Shown: positions 21,928-32,583 of the stretch, piece after piece | Layout of the letters: each line of letters opens with the position of its first letter | Position numbering within the stretch: position 1 is the stretch's first letter | Assembly: GCA_009767595.1 (NCBI GenBank) | Contig: VSDK01025508.1 | Location: forward strand, 931 to 64,930 | Source: Symbiodinium kawagutii | Lineage: Eukaryota > Sar > Dinophyceae > Suessiales > Symbiodiniaceae | DNA length: 64,000 nt | Reading direction: 5' to 3' | The notes under the pieces: generated by a model | The model's database searches: none | Told to the model about the DNA's origin: nothing | What the model saw: only the letters and a program-made list of their open reading frames with translations | Translations under genes and position numbers: made by a program

Positions 21928-22286
21928 GTAACAAGGGTAACCGGTAACCTCTCCGACCATGGACAAGCCATGGGGAAATGGCCAGCCCCCAAGACATCTA
22001 CCATTTCTAATCATCATGGATCATTATTATCTACAAAAAAGTAGCCATTCAACATTAACTGCGGGATGTACCGTGGCAACCATTCATCACAAAATCCAGA
22101 TTCAAGCAGTGATCCACCATTCCTTCTAGCCTAGAATCATGGATAGCAATTATTAATCACTGAATCGTGGATGATCATGGATTTAACCATTGGATGCCAT
22201 TGATCATAATTCATTCATCAACCATTCCTGGCAAACTTAAGTGCTGATTGATCAGCCATTCCCTACAAATCTTACAACCTTCAGTA

Positions 22287-22381
22287 GGCGTTTCTCAAAA
22301 TAGAGGTACCCCTAAATCATCCATAGTCATTTATAGTAATAAGCCCACCATTTTTGGGGGTCCCCGATTTTAAGAAACCAC
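22287..22381. mobile_element. FB-A fold-back element next to an exon
   Basis: GGCGTTTCTCAAAATAGAGG ... GGGGTCCCCGATTTTAAGAAACCAC. It ends about 30 bp upstream of the acceptor of the following exon, so it may contribute to that acceptor region. Confidence 0.6.
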
Positions 22382-22411
22382 TAAGTGTTGGATCTTCAGT
22401 TTCACCCCCAG

Positions 22412-22540
22412 GAGAAGTTCCGTGGCGACGGCGACGCCTGGTTGGGCGGTCACGATTCCGCGGCGGCGGATGTCAGCGGGAACTGCAGCTCCAGCGGTTC
22501 CAGCAACTTCGAGCAGGCCGTGTGCCACGCCACATCCCAG
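22412..22540 (+). CDS. Probable exon, unknown Ser/Gly-rich product
   Basis: After CACCCCCAG|G the frame reads EKFRGDGDAWLGGHDSAAAD, VSGNCSSSGSSNFEQAVCHA, TSQ. Third positions are strongly GC. Acidic then serine-rich, two cysteines. The right end CAG|GATGTA would be a GA donor, a type reported in dinoflagellates; otherwise the frame ends at TGA 22550-22552. Confidence 0.55.
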
Positions 22541-23049
22541 GATGTATATTGACATATCGACAGAATATGATTGCAGATCCAACTATAGATATACATATGT
22601 ATACATCATTATACAGATACATAATATTTAAATGTTTAATATAATGTTATATATATATATATATTTACATTATATACATTGAATGTATATGTATGTATAT
22701 ATCTATATATAAACATATGTTTGAATATAGAAAATCTATTTGAATGATGCACACACACACACAAGTATAGATTTTTTACAGACGCATATGTACATGTAGT
22801 GATGTTTGCGCACACGTACAAACAATTCACTAGAAAGGCTGGGAATTACGCACAAGTACGGTGGATATTGATACGCATGCGAACAAGCATGCAAACATAC
22901 ATTCATGCACGGATACATGCGTGCAAAGCCAATATATTTATAGCTATAACATTTGAAAGTACATAAGAAATACATGTTAAAAGGGTATAAAAGCATTTAA
23001 AAACATGTTAAAACATTTGACAAACATCTGAAAACAACACCATTTTTAG

Positions 23050-23221
23050 GGTGAAGCTTCCAGCATTTCCATGGGCACCTGGAGCCAGTCCCCGTGGGTT
23101 GGAGGTCGCTGCGCCTCCGCAAGCTCTCTCTGGCAGCACCTCCGTGGCAGCGCGGGACAAGAAGCAACGCCGTGGCTGGGCGCCAGGGATGGTTGGTGCT
23201 TCTGAGTCATGGGGAAAATGA
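23050..23221 (+). CDS. Probable exon, proline/alanine-rich product
   Basis: After TTTTTAG|G the frame reads VKLPAFPWAPGASPRGLEVA, APPQALSGSTSVAARDKKQR, RGWAPGMVGASES and reaches TGA at 23219-23221. Looks like a disordered linker. A donor may occur before the stop. Confidence 0.5.
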
Positions 23222-23577
23222 TGTGTATAGATATGATAGATAGATAGATATTTGGTACCCCCCCCCTAATACCCCCCAAAAGTTGTTGGTAGCCTTTAGT
23301 CGATGGGGGTGGTACCATATATATACGTGGGCTCGGTGCGGTTTCGGGGCCCGCATAAAACGATGATTTATACTGCAGGTTTGTGTGTCATGTCTATGCT
23401 GGTTTGGAAATCGCACTGAACCCATATATATATATATACATATATATATATACATAGATAAATTTAGATATATGGCATCATGTGGAAGTCTGTGTTTGTT
23501 CATTTGTGTACTTAGGCTAAAATCATGTCCTGAAAAATTGCAATTTTTGCAATTTCCAAGTCCCAGGATTCCAATGA

Positions 23578-23661
23578 CCCAATTCAAAGATTCAAAGATT
23601 GAAAAGAAGTTCTTTGAATCTTTGAATTGGGGGCTTGGATTCAAAGAACTACTTTTCAATC
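23578..23661. repeat. Overlapping inverted repeats able to form alternative hairpins
   Basis: 23578-23598 pairs perfectly (21 bp) with 23611-23631. The overlapping segment 23597-23620 pairs with 23638-23661 (23 of 24 bases). Both hairpins use 23611-23620, so only one can form at a time. Confidence 0.8.
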
Positions 23662-23937
23662 TTTGAGTCTTTGAATCTTTGAATCCAGGTACTTAAGGCA
23701 AATTCGTCTGCCTCAAAATTTCAATTTTTGAACTTCCCTCGAATTCCTGCTTCAATTGAACTGCAACTTCCGTAAGCAACCTGCTTAGGGCCTAGGCATA
23801 CTGCTTCCAAGCCAGCTGCAAACAAGCGCAGAGGCGCCTGGGATTGGGATTGGGTTGCAAAGCTTGTCTGGGAGAGAGCCATTTAAATCGCTGTTCATCT
23901 CTGCCGCCGCTTAGTCACCAGAACGAACATTGCAAAG

Positions 23938-24522
23938 ATGCCAATTCCCGTCGAGGGTAGCGCCTCCTTGCGCAATGGCGCAGTGACACTCTGCCTGAGA
24001 CCTAGGGCGGACATAGCCCATGCCCATGCTCTCCGCCCCATTGTTGAGGAGGCCCAGGCCCCTTGCCCCACTGTTTCTGTCAAAGGAGCGCCTGGTCTGG
24101 TGCAACGAGGCGGCGAAGGTCAACCGCCGCAGAGATGGGCCACGTTGCCCTCTCTGCTGCCCGGCAGCGCTTGAAAAGGCGCTCAACAGCAAGAGTGGCC
24201 GGGGCAACTTGACCCGCCGCTTCCTCAAGTGGCGGCAAGAGCGCAGCCCCAAGGCAGAAGCTGCCTTCGCCTTGGGCCTGCTGGGTTTTTCGGCCTACCA
24301 CTGCAACCTGGCCCACAAGCTGGACGCCCAGGAAACAAAAGAGCGGCCAAGGCAGCGAAGAGGGCAGAGAAACATCTCGCTGGTCGCAAAGTCATCTTGC
24401 ACACAGACTCTGCAAAAAGCTACAAGGCCAAGGTGAATGGTGCATTGCATGATGCCGTCGTTCACTGCAAGAAGAAGCGGGTGGTGCGTGGCAAGGTCAC
24501 TTGGATTGCTCCTCAGCATGTG
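23938..24522 (+). pseudogene. Decayed DDE transposase (ISXO2/IS1595-like), truncated
   Basis: The similarity is spread over two frames: MPIPVEGSASLRNGAVTLCL... (frame 1), then KERLVWCNEAAKVNRRR ... LTRRFLKWRQERSPKAEAAF (frame 2), then frame 1 again with KHLAGRKVILHTDSAKSYKA and VNGALHDAVVHCKKKRVVRG. HTDSAKSYK has the Asp of a DDE catalytic core; later acidic motifs are missing. Frame changes near 24080 and 24330 are indels or remains of introns. From about 24523 coding sequence gives way to CCATGCCATT repeats. The family call rests on remembered resemblance to dinoflagellate ISXO2-like proteins and is moderate. It lies between exons of the surrounding + strand gene, probably in an intron. Confidence 0.5.
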
Positions 24523-24990
24523 ACTCCATGCCATATCATTCCATGCCATGCCATTGAGTGTCATGCCAATCCATGCCATTCCATGCCATTCCATGCCATG
24601 CCACTCCATGCCATATCATTCCACGCCATGCCATTGAGTGCCATCCACGCCATGCCACTCCATGCCATGCCACTTGCCATGCCATGCCACTTGCCATGCC
24701 ATGTCAGTCCAAGTCAGTCCACGTCAGTCCATATTTCAGTCCATATCATTCAATGCCATGCTATTCCATACCATGACACGCCATGCCACTCCATTTTATG
24801 CCACTCCATGCTATGTCACTCCATGGCACTCCATGCCATTCCCTTTTATTCCATGTGATTCCATGTCATTCCATGCCATGATGCTGCTCCCTTCCATGCT
24901 ATGCCATGCCACTCGATACTCCATTCCATGTTGTTTCATGTTTGTTCATGGCATTTCTTGTCACATACTTCATCACACTCTTCATCCCAT
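24523..24990. repeat. CCATGCCATT-type tandem repeat
   Basis: Degenerate array of CCATGC, CATTC and CACTC blocks (period 5 and 10), starting exactly where the transposase frame stops making sense. Confidence 0.85.
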
Positions 24991-25026
24991 GTCACATCAC
25001 TCGTCAACTTGCTCATTGCTTTCCAG

Positions 25027-25203
25027 GAGACATCGGCTGGGAACTGGGCTGGTTTGAACCGTCCACCGCCTGTTCCGATCGGCCTCCTTCAGCAGCAAAT
25101 GGCCCGGCAGAGTGGGCACTTGGCCCAGCAGAATCAGCGCTTGCAGTACTTTGAAATGTTTCACATGCGGTTCCAGGCGCATTTTCCTGGAGGCCCATAT
25201 TGA
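25027..25203 (+). CDS. Terminal exon of the first multi-exon gene
   Basis: After TTTCCAG|G the frame reads ETSAGNWAGLNRPPPVPIGL, LQQQMARQSGHLAQQNQRLQ, YFEMFHMRFQAHFPGGPY and ends in TGA at 25201-25203. The Gln-rich middle looks like a short amphipathic helix. No donor-like site precedes the stop, so this is read as a true C-terminus. Which upstream exons join it is unknown; the SpoVS exons at 4.6-5.5 kb are candidates. Confidence 0.55.
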   Translation, partial: ETSAGNWAGLNRPPPVPIGLLQQQMARQSGHLAQQNQRLQYFEMFHMRFQAHFPGGPY

Positions 25204-25263
25204 GTGAAAAATGGTGCGTCAAGAAGCAGATGCATGTTCACTGGCATGTGGCACACGTTGTGC

Positions 25264-25270
25264 ATGTTGA

Positions 25271-25313
<43 letters not shown>

Positions 25314-25328
25314 GCTGTTGTTGTTGGC
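25264..25328. repeat. (TTG)n microsatellite
   Basis: About 20 TTG units, 61 bp after the stop of the preceding gene. Confidence 0.9.
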
Positions 25329-25329
25329 T

Positions 25330-26220
25330 TTGTTGATAGTTGCACTGATAGCTGCCGGTTGCTTCCACTGATTGTCTATGAATGGAGTCTCTCACAATTA
25401 GCCATTGTTCTTCCCAGCCCCACTGGCTGCCTCACTGGTCCCACTTGTAGCCCCCACTGTGCCAGGAAACTCCCTGAGCTTCATCCTGCAGTGAACCAGT
25501 GACTGGGTATGCTTGTCACCAGTTGTATCAAATTCCTTTGCTATGTAAAGGGTTGAGCAAAAGACGGGTACTGTGAAGGGTTGATGTCATGTTGCATGTC
25601 AAGGGTTGAGGTCATGTTGTGTGTCTAGGGTTGACCACGGCTTCCATGCACATCACTGCAGACTGCATCACGGTAACGGAGTCTCAGCTAGAGTCTCATT
25701 GAGGAAAGAGGGTGGGTACATGCATGCTACACAGTGTGATCTTCATTGTAAAATGATTTCATATTGTAACAGTTTCTCACTGGTAGCCATCTTTGAGTGC
25801 ATGCCCCCCCCTTGCCAGCAATTCCTTCAACCAATTGTCTGCTTCAGGTACACCAGACAGCTACAATTTGTAGAGGCCTGAAACCGTGGTGGGAGACTCG
25901 GGGAGAGACCTTGACCACTACCTCGTTTGCTCATGAGTTGCAGTGGTGTGCCAGGGACATGATCACATGACATGTGCTATGACATGTTTGGGCTTCAATT
26001 GGGTGCCATGACATGACATGACATGAGCGTGACACCAAGTGTGACATGACATCATGCAACATGGCATGGCTGGACATGACATGCCATGACATGATATCAT
26101 GAAACATGGCATGGCGGCGCGGCAACCACCACACGATGTGATGCATCCCCTCTCACAACCCATGGCTATTCCATTAGCTATTACATGTCACATCGAACAT
26201 TCTCAATAGCAACCACACCT
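25330..26220. other. Spacer with CATGA/GACAT repeats
   Basis: No supported gene. At 25960-26115 degenerate ACATG/CATGA units form a mixed direct and inverted array. Short open frames lack coding character. Confidence 0.45.
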
Positions 26221-28140
26221 TAAACACAATCTTAAACACATGCTTACAATTGTGCAATGTAATCCAAAACATGTTAAACACATCGTCAACCACTTTGTCA
26301 AACATAACTCAACGCATAGATCAAATACACACCCAAATACACTTGCTATGGTTCTCCTGAAAATTTCAAGAACAATTCAATACATCTCAACTGTGTTTCA
26401 AACACATTTCACCTCCAACGCACTTCAAGCAACACCTCAAATGCACCTCGCACACACTTCAAATGCACTTCAAACGCACTTCAAACAAACACACCTCAAG
26501 CAACCACATTTCCAACACAAAACACAAACCACTCAAACACATTTCAAACGCACCTCAAATGCACCTCAAAAGCACCTCAAATGCATCTCAAACGCACCTC
26601 AGATGCACTTCAAACACACCTCAAATGCACCCCAAACACACTTCAAACAAACATACCTCAAATGCACCTCACATGTACTTTGAACCACCCCTGGCATGCA
26701 TTTCAAACACACTTCAAATGTAGTTCAAATGCATTTCAGACCCAAGTCAAACGCACCTCAAATGCACCTCAAATGCATCAAATGCATCAAATGCATCTCA
26801 AACGCGCCTCAAACAAACACACCTCAAGCAACCACATTTCCGACGCAAAACACCATTCAAACACATTTCAAATGCACTTCAAATGCACCTCAAACGCACC
26901 TCAAACAAACATACCTCAAATGCACCTCAAACACAGTTCGGACACACCTCCAACGCGCCTCACATGTACCTTGAACCACCCCTGAAACGCGCCTCAAACA
27001 CATCTCAAAACACACATTTTAAACACACGCGCCTCAAATGCACCTCAAACACACCTCAAATGCACCTCCAACGCGCCGCAAACATACCTCAAATGCACCA
27101 CAAACACACCTCAAACGCACCTCAAACGCATCTCAGATGCGTTTCAAATGCACCTCAAGACACATTTCAAACAAATGCGCCTCAAACACACCTCGAACAC
27201 ACCTCAAATGCACCACATGTATTTTGAACCACCCCTGAAATGCATCTCACACACGTTTCCAGTGTGCCTCAAACGCACTTCAAACAAACATATTTCAAAT
27301 GCATTTCAAACACACTTCGAACACACCTCCAATGCACTTCACATGTATTTTGAACCACCCCTGAAATGCAACTCAAACACATTTCAAGTGTATTTCACAT
27401 GCGCCTCGTTTACATTTCAAATCCACTTCAAACACACCTCAAAACACACCTCAAGCCAACACACTTCAAACAAACACCCAAAGGCACCTCAAACGCACCT
27501 CAAATGCATGTCAAACACACCTCAAAACACATTTCAAACACTACCTCAAACAAACACACTTCAAACAAACACACCCCAAATGCATTTCAAATGCACCTCA
27601 AACACATTCCGAGCGCATTTCAAACGCACCTCACATGTACTTTGAACCGCCCTTGAAATGCACTGCAGACACACTTCAAATGTAATTCAGACACACCTCA
27701 AATGCACCTCAAACGCACTTCAAAGGCACTTCAAAACACACTTCAAACAAACGCGCTTCAAACAAACACACCTCAAATGCATGTCAAATGCACCTCACAC
27801 GCACCTCGAACGCACCTCATGCGCCTCAAACGCACCTCAAACACACATCTCAAGCAACCACATTTCCAACACAAAACACAAACCACTCAAACACACCTCA
27901 AACGCACCTCAAATGCACCTCAAAGGCATTTTAAATGCGTCTCAAACGCACCTCAGATGCACCTCAAACACACCTCAAATGCACCTCAAACACACTTCAA
28001 ACAAACATACCTCAAATGCACCGCACATGTACTTTGAAGCACTTCTGAAACGCACCTCGAACGCACCTCCAATGCAATTCAAACCCACCTCAAACGCACG
28101 TCAAATGCACCTCAAATGCACCTCAAACGCGCCTCAAACA
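26220..28140. repeat. 2-kb array of 11-bp CACCTCAAATG/CACCTCAAACA units
   Basis: Well over 100 diverged 11-mers. Two unrelated spacers recur: CATGTA(C/T)TTTGAACCACCCC near 26671, 26963, 27217, 27340, 27628 and (diverged) 28027, and CAAGCAACCACATTTCC near 26493, 26829 and 27852. These mark larger duplicated blocks. The array leaves frames open for up to 230 codons (MHLKRTSNAPQ-type), which are not regarded as genes. Confidence 0.9.
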
Positions 28141-28302
28141 TCTTCAAGCAAACAAACAAACAAACAAACGAACAAACAAAACAAAACAAAACAAAACAAA
28201 ACAAAACCAAACCAAACCAAACCAAACCAAACCAAACCAAAACAAACAAACAAACAAACAAACAAACAAACAAACAAACAAACAAACAAACAAACAAACA
28301 CA
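28141..28302. repeat. AAAC / AAAAC / AAACC compound microsatellite
   Basis: (CAAA)n, then (ACAAA)n, then (ACCAA)n, then (CAAA)n again, as clean successive blocks. Confidence 0.9.
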
Positions 28303-28464
28303 AAAGACACACCACTCAAACATACCTCAAATGCATTTCAAAGGCATTTCAGATGAAACATATTTGAACCCATCAGCAAACACACTAAGCCACTGAAGCT
28401 GCCATTGTGCAGTCTGTGTATTTGCCACAGACCATGTTTGCGCCAAGGCACAAGCATTGACACA

Positions 28465-28480
28465 AGCAATTTTGGCTCAG
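28465..28480 (+). other. Possible relict dinoflagellate spliced-leader sequence
   Basis: AGCAATTTTGGCTCAG resembles the 3' part of DinoSL (AGCCATTTTGGCTCAAG), with one substitution and one missing A. It lies 26 nt before the ATG of an HMG-box-like exon. Relict leaders mark genes re-inserted from trans-spliced mRNA. The match is short. Confidence 0.35.
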
Positions 28481-28506
28481 CGCAGATCTATGGGAGGTGT
28501 AGATCT

Positions 28507-28581
28507 ATGGGGAGGCGGGCCAACAAAGATGTAGGGCCGCCACGGCCACCAAGCGCCTACGCGCTCTTTTGTTCACACATT
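28507..28581 (+). CDS. HMG-box-like protein, first exon
   Basis: ATG at 28507 gives MGRRANKDVGPPRPPSAYAL then FCSHI. The PPRPPSAYALFC segment matches the start of an HMG box (usually PKRPLSAYxLF), a DNA-bending domain of chromatin proteins and transcription factors. The motif ends at ATT|GCTTGC, a possible GC donor; in-frame sequence beyond does not resemble the rest of an HMG box. Helices 2 and 3 were not found in the next islands, so the gene may be incomplete. An upstream ATG (28490) in another frame stops after 14 codons. The agatctatggg phrase is duplicated around the start. Confidence 0.45.
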
Positions 28582-28925
28582 GCTTGCATAGGCATCCCCG
28601 CTGGTTGGAGATTCAGACTTCGCAAGAAAACTCTTGTGAAGACGAAAACCGCTATGCGAACCTTGTGGCCCCTTGCTGAACCAGCCTATACAAATTTTCT
28701 GACTAATTTTGTGTTTGCTCCTTCCCGTGTTTGGGAAACTGTTTGGGAAATAGTAGAGAGGCTTTTTGACTGACGGTAGGCAACTCAGAAAGCTGTTCAG
28801 AAAGCTTTGCGCTGGAGAAGTTAACAGAATTCTTCAAAAAAATAGCTGGACAGATTCTGGAAAGGTTTTGGATTGGACTTTGGATTGCAAGCACTCTTGA
28901 TATTTTTTTCTAAATTCATTTTTAG

Positions 28926-29507
28926 GGTTCAGGACTTGGGTTCAGGGGCGCCAGCAAATCCAAGGAAGATCCGTCTAGATTTAAGAGATAAATTCCATCA
29001 ACAAGTTCATGTGGTGGTCAGAGCGAACCGGACAGCACGGGAACTGGCCAGAAGCAGAGACATGAAGCTGCAAGTACATGGAACAGGAGTAGTAGCAAAG
29101 CACTTGGCATAGCAACTTCGAGTTCACAGCCATTGTGCGCCATTCCAGAGCAGCTGCAGTTTCATTGGTCACATGGGGAATGCTTGCGTGTGGGAAATTG
29201 TCTGGGCAAAGGGGCCTGTGGAGTAGTCTACTAAACCAAGTTTCTTGGTATGAACTTCGCATTGAAAGTTCCATGTAAGCCCCCGGTGCAATTGAGTGAG
29301 ACAGAAGCTGCAGGAGCGTCTCCCATGGCATTGCGGGATGTCGCTAGAGAATTTCAAACTTTATGCTTGCTTGCTGGCCATCCAAATGTGGTAAAGGCAT
29401 ATGCTGTTTTGATTTCTACCAGTGGGCAGCCTGGCCTTGTGATGGAGGCAGCAGACAGTAGCTTTGATCAATGGATGCACCATGCCAAACTGCCACCCGC
29501 ACCGTGA
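28926..29507 (+). pseudogene. Protein kinase N-lobe with two in-frame stops
   Basis: After TTTTTAG|G one frame runs 194 codons apart from TAA at 28989-28991 and 29232-29234. It holds GNCLGKGACGVVY (glycine-rich loop), NFALKVP (lysine strand), REFQTLCLLAGHPNVVKAYA (helix C region and HPNVV) and then GLVMEAADSSFDQWM (hinge). A canonical donor ACC|GTGAGT closes it at 29504. No HRD or DFG segment was found downstream. The second TAA sits right after the loop. Each TAA is one base from CAA or AAA, so either this is a pseudogene or the mRNA is edited; decay is simpler. At 582 bp it is far longer than neighbouring exons, which suggests a retrocopy. Confidence 0.6.
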
Positions 29508-29518
29508 GTGAGATGTGG

Positions 29519-29797
29519 CTAAGCCGGAGCCGCAAAGTAAAGATTGCTGGGGCAGTTGGCTTTGGAAGTGGCTGCCGTATCCCAACCCTCAGCCAGGTCA
29601 TCCATAGTGACATACCCGTCCTCTGCCATCCCAATCTGCCTCGAGACCATGAGGTACTTCCTGAACCCAATGACAGCCCCGGGGCCACCCCTCCAGTGGC
29701 CACCGGGTTGACAGAGACCAAAGCCTTGGCCTGGCGGACACACTGGAAGATCCGCGTGGCAATGAACTGTTGTTCCTCAGCCGTGTTAGATTATAGT
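29519..29797 (-). pseudogene. Minus-strand coding remnant with a frameshift, unknown family
   Basis: On the minus strand, TAEEQQFIATRIFQCVRQAK then ALVSVNPVATGG is followed in another frame by FRKYLMVSRQIGMAEDGYVT, MDDLAEGWDTAATSKANCPS and NLYFAAPA with a stop. About two thirds of third positions are G/C. One missing base near 29665 would join the frames. A forward frame of 120 codons overlaps and cannot be excluded. Confidence 0.35.
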
Positions 29798-29939
29798 ACA
29801 ATTCATGGATTGATATGTACCCCCCCCCTGTGATGAACATTTTTCAACCAATCATCATAATATAAAAGAAACGATTCATTACAAACCTTTTGTCGGGAAT
29901 GACTTGACCACTGATCTTGGAGGGGGGTGCCATTTAGAT

Positions 29940-30540
29940 ACATATATATTTATGTAAGTATGTATATATATATATATATGTGAGATTTAGGTAGATAGAT
30001 TTTATTTAGATAGATCGATCGATCGAACAATAGATAGATGGATAGTATACGATGAGTATGCCTGAACGTAAATATGACACATTTGATGTCTTATGTATAT
30101 ATATATATATATATATATATAGAGGTTGATAGATAGACGGCGTACCTTAAATAGGCCTAAAAAGTACATTTGATATATTTGATATATTGCATACATTGGT
30201 AGGTCAACAGATAGATAGATAAGTAAATAAATAGATGATAGATAGTATACTGTAAATATGACTATATAGTATATATGATATTTTTGAAATATTGCATATA
30301 CAGGTAGATAGATAGGTAGATAGAGATTTAGATTGTATTTATGTTGTTGTATGTGGGCAGATAATACGTATATACAGGAATTTAAATACAGTACATGTTA
30401 CTTTCCAGGCATATATATTTATATATTTTTGGTTCTATGTGTGTATATATATTTTTTTCATGTGTTTACATGGGTACATGTTCTTTCATGGATAGATCTA
30501 GATTTGGACAAATAGGTTACATATATGACTAACAAATCAA
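29940..30540. repeat. AT-rich block with TA and GATA microsatellites
   Basis: (TA)n runs at about 29965-29980 and 30095-30120, and GATA/AGATAGAT stretches throughout. No gene seen. Confidence 0.7.
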
Positions 30541-30580
30541 ATGAACATAGACTTTAGACAAAGTATAGAGAGAAATAGAT

Positions 30581-30642
30581 AAATAAACATAGAAGTAGAA
30601 ATATATTTATGTAAAACCAGTCATCTACTTCTATGTTTATTT
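30581..30642. repeat. Perfect 19-bp inverted repeat
   Basis: AAATAAACATAGAAGTAGA (30581-30599) and its exact complement (30624-30642) flank a 24-bp loop. Confidence 0.8.
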
Positions 30643-30702
30643 GTCAATTTCAACCAGTAAGCAACCAACAGCCACTTCAACCAGGTCATTTCACCCACCG
30701 AG

Positions 30703-30853
30703 GCAAGACGTCGCGTGAGCGCGGCCAGCGGCGCTTGGTCAAGCGCCGGAGCCGCGCGCCACCGAGCCTGGGCGGCGCGCCGGGCGCGGCAGTTGGCGCG
30801 GCGCCGGGCGGCGGCTCCACGTGGTATGCCACCCACACGGTGGACCCACCCAG
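30703..30853 (+). CDS. Probable 151-nt exon, unknown product
   Basis: Between CACCGAG|G and CCCAG|GTGCCG. The frame reads KTSRERGQRRLVKRRSRAPP, SLGGAPGAAVGAAPGGGSTW, YATHTVDPP: a basic stretch, a Gly/Ala-rich linker, then a polar end. A second + frame (RRRVSAASGAWSSAGAARH...) is open too. No family recognised. Confidence 0.45.
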
Positions 30854-32536
30854 GTGCCGTGCCAGGGAGATGTCCTGGGAAGCCGGTGATCGTTATGATG
30901 GTTGGAAGTGGTTGGATATGGTCGGATGTGGTTGGATTATTCCTGATGTTTTCTTTATTGATTTTCGGATATGGTTGGATATGGTTGGATATATTGTCAT
31001 TAATGCTAGATTTTGAATCCTGACCCAAGTAATGCTTACTTCATGAAATTCTACGATGGTTGACTGATGTGATGGTGAATTCCTGGTAAATTGACAAGAT
31101 ACTCGATGAACTACTGTAATGGTTCATGAATGGTTGATCAATGCATCTTGGAATTGTGAAATGAAGGATGATACATGATTCAATGACTCGGGGTACACAG
31201 GCGTGGCGGAAGTTTCCAGAAGAGGTACACACCCAATACCTCACATCGCCCCGCAAATTTGGCATGGCATTTGAATGGAGAATCCCTATTATTTTATTTT
31301 CGTGAATTATGATTGGTTGGCTGACTAATACTTTTCATAAGGGTGGCTCAGCCACCAACCAGATGATGTTAGCAGCAACCTTTCCGAAATGTTTTTAATT
31401 CCTGCAAGCAGCGCACAATGTGTTTCGAAGCATTTCGAACAGCTCATCTGGGTGTTCAATGGGTTGGTCGGCAGAATTACTATCACTTTGTGGGGGCCCC
31501 CGGATGCGAAATGCGCAGAACTACTGTTTGGCAGGGTTTTTTGATGAACCAAAACTTGAAAAAAAAATCTGGTCCACTCCACGATTAACTCCGTGGTAAC
31601 CTGGTGAATTCAAAAAATGGTCAACCTTGGGTCATTTTGGGTGAAAGGTGTTGACCTGGTGGTGAAGAAAGCCGACCTTAGTTGGAGATCATCAGTTCAC
31701 CTGAGGTCTGTGGGACTGCCAGATCCAGAGGCGAACTGGAGATGTGCTGAATTGCTGAATTGGATGCTGGATTTTTGGTGAATTGGTTGCTGGATTTTTG
31801 GTGAATTGGATGCTGGATTCTTAGGATCCTGTTCATCATGGATCAGATCTTTTCATGGGCGAAATGGATCCTGTTTTTGCATTTTTTGGGGAATGTTTTT
31901 GAACATTTATCATGGATGGATCGGGTTTTGTTGGAGCTCCGTCGTGAATTGTTGAATTGTTCAGAGTTGTTGGTTCATCAACGCAACAGTCATGGATTGC
32001 GGGAAATCCACACGACCTCAATTCAAGCTACCAACCCCCAAAGCAACCCGATACCCCCTACCAGTTCGTGAAACGGACTCAACGTGCTGAGGCTCATGAG
32101 AATGTGGTTGGATGTTTGTCCAGCTACCACTGATTGCAGCCATTGTTCACAAGCAACGTGAAACAACATAGGGTCATGATGAAGATGGTTCATCACAGTT
32201 CATGACCAACATTTTATTCTCAAGCGATGGCCCAGTGTCGGGCGACATGTTTGCAACCCCTTGTCGGGTGAGTACCAAAATATACCAACACAACACAATA
32301 CAACAATCCTACGTACATATAACTCCTAGATATTATGTATGATCATAGTGTATGATCATAATCCTACATATAATCACATAATACTACTAAAATACTTGAT
32401 GATCATGCATATTCCTACATACCGTACCATATAACTCCTGAATATTATGATCATAATCCTACATAATTAATCCTCATAGCTGGTGGTCATTTTCATTGAA
32501 ACCCGGATATCACGGCCTCGGCATGGCATGCCTCAG

Positions 32537-32583
32537 GCTCCGCGCAGTGGCACACCTGGAAGCAGACGTAGTGGCGAGGCGCG
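32537..32583 (+). CDS. Possible 47-nt exon
   Basis: GCCTCAG|G to CGCG|GTGGGG; frame LRAVAHLEADVVARR. Probably helical. No family recognised. Confidence 0.4.

Noticed and set aside
23911..24316. Minus-strand frames of 113 and 78 codons opposite the transposase
   Set aside because: The plus strand carries recognisable transposase motifs; the minus frames are shadows of GC-rich coding DNA.
26240..28356. Many frames of 90-230 codons of the MHLKRTSNAPQ type
   Set aside because: They simply follow the 11-bp array; 11 is not a multiple of 3, so each frame cycles the same peptide.
29590..29620. VIHSDI read as a kinase catalytic-loop motif
   Set aside because: The following residues do not give K-P-x-N, and the opposite strand has better codon bias here.
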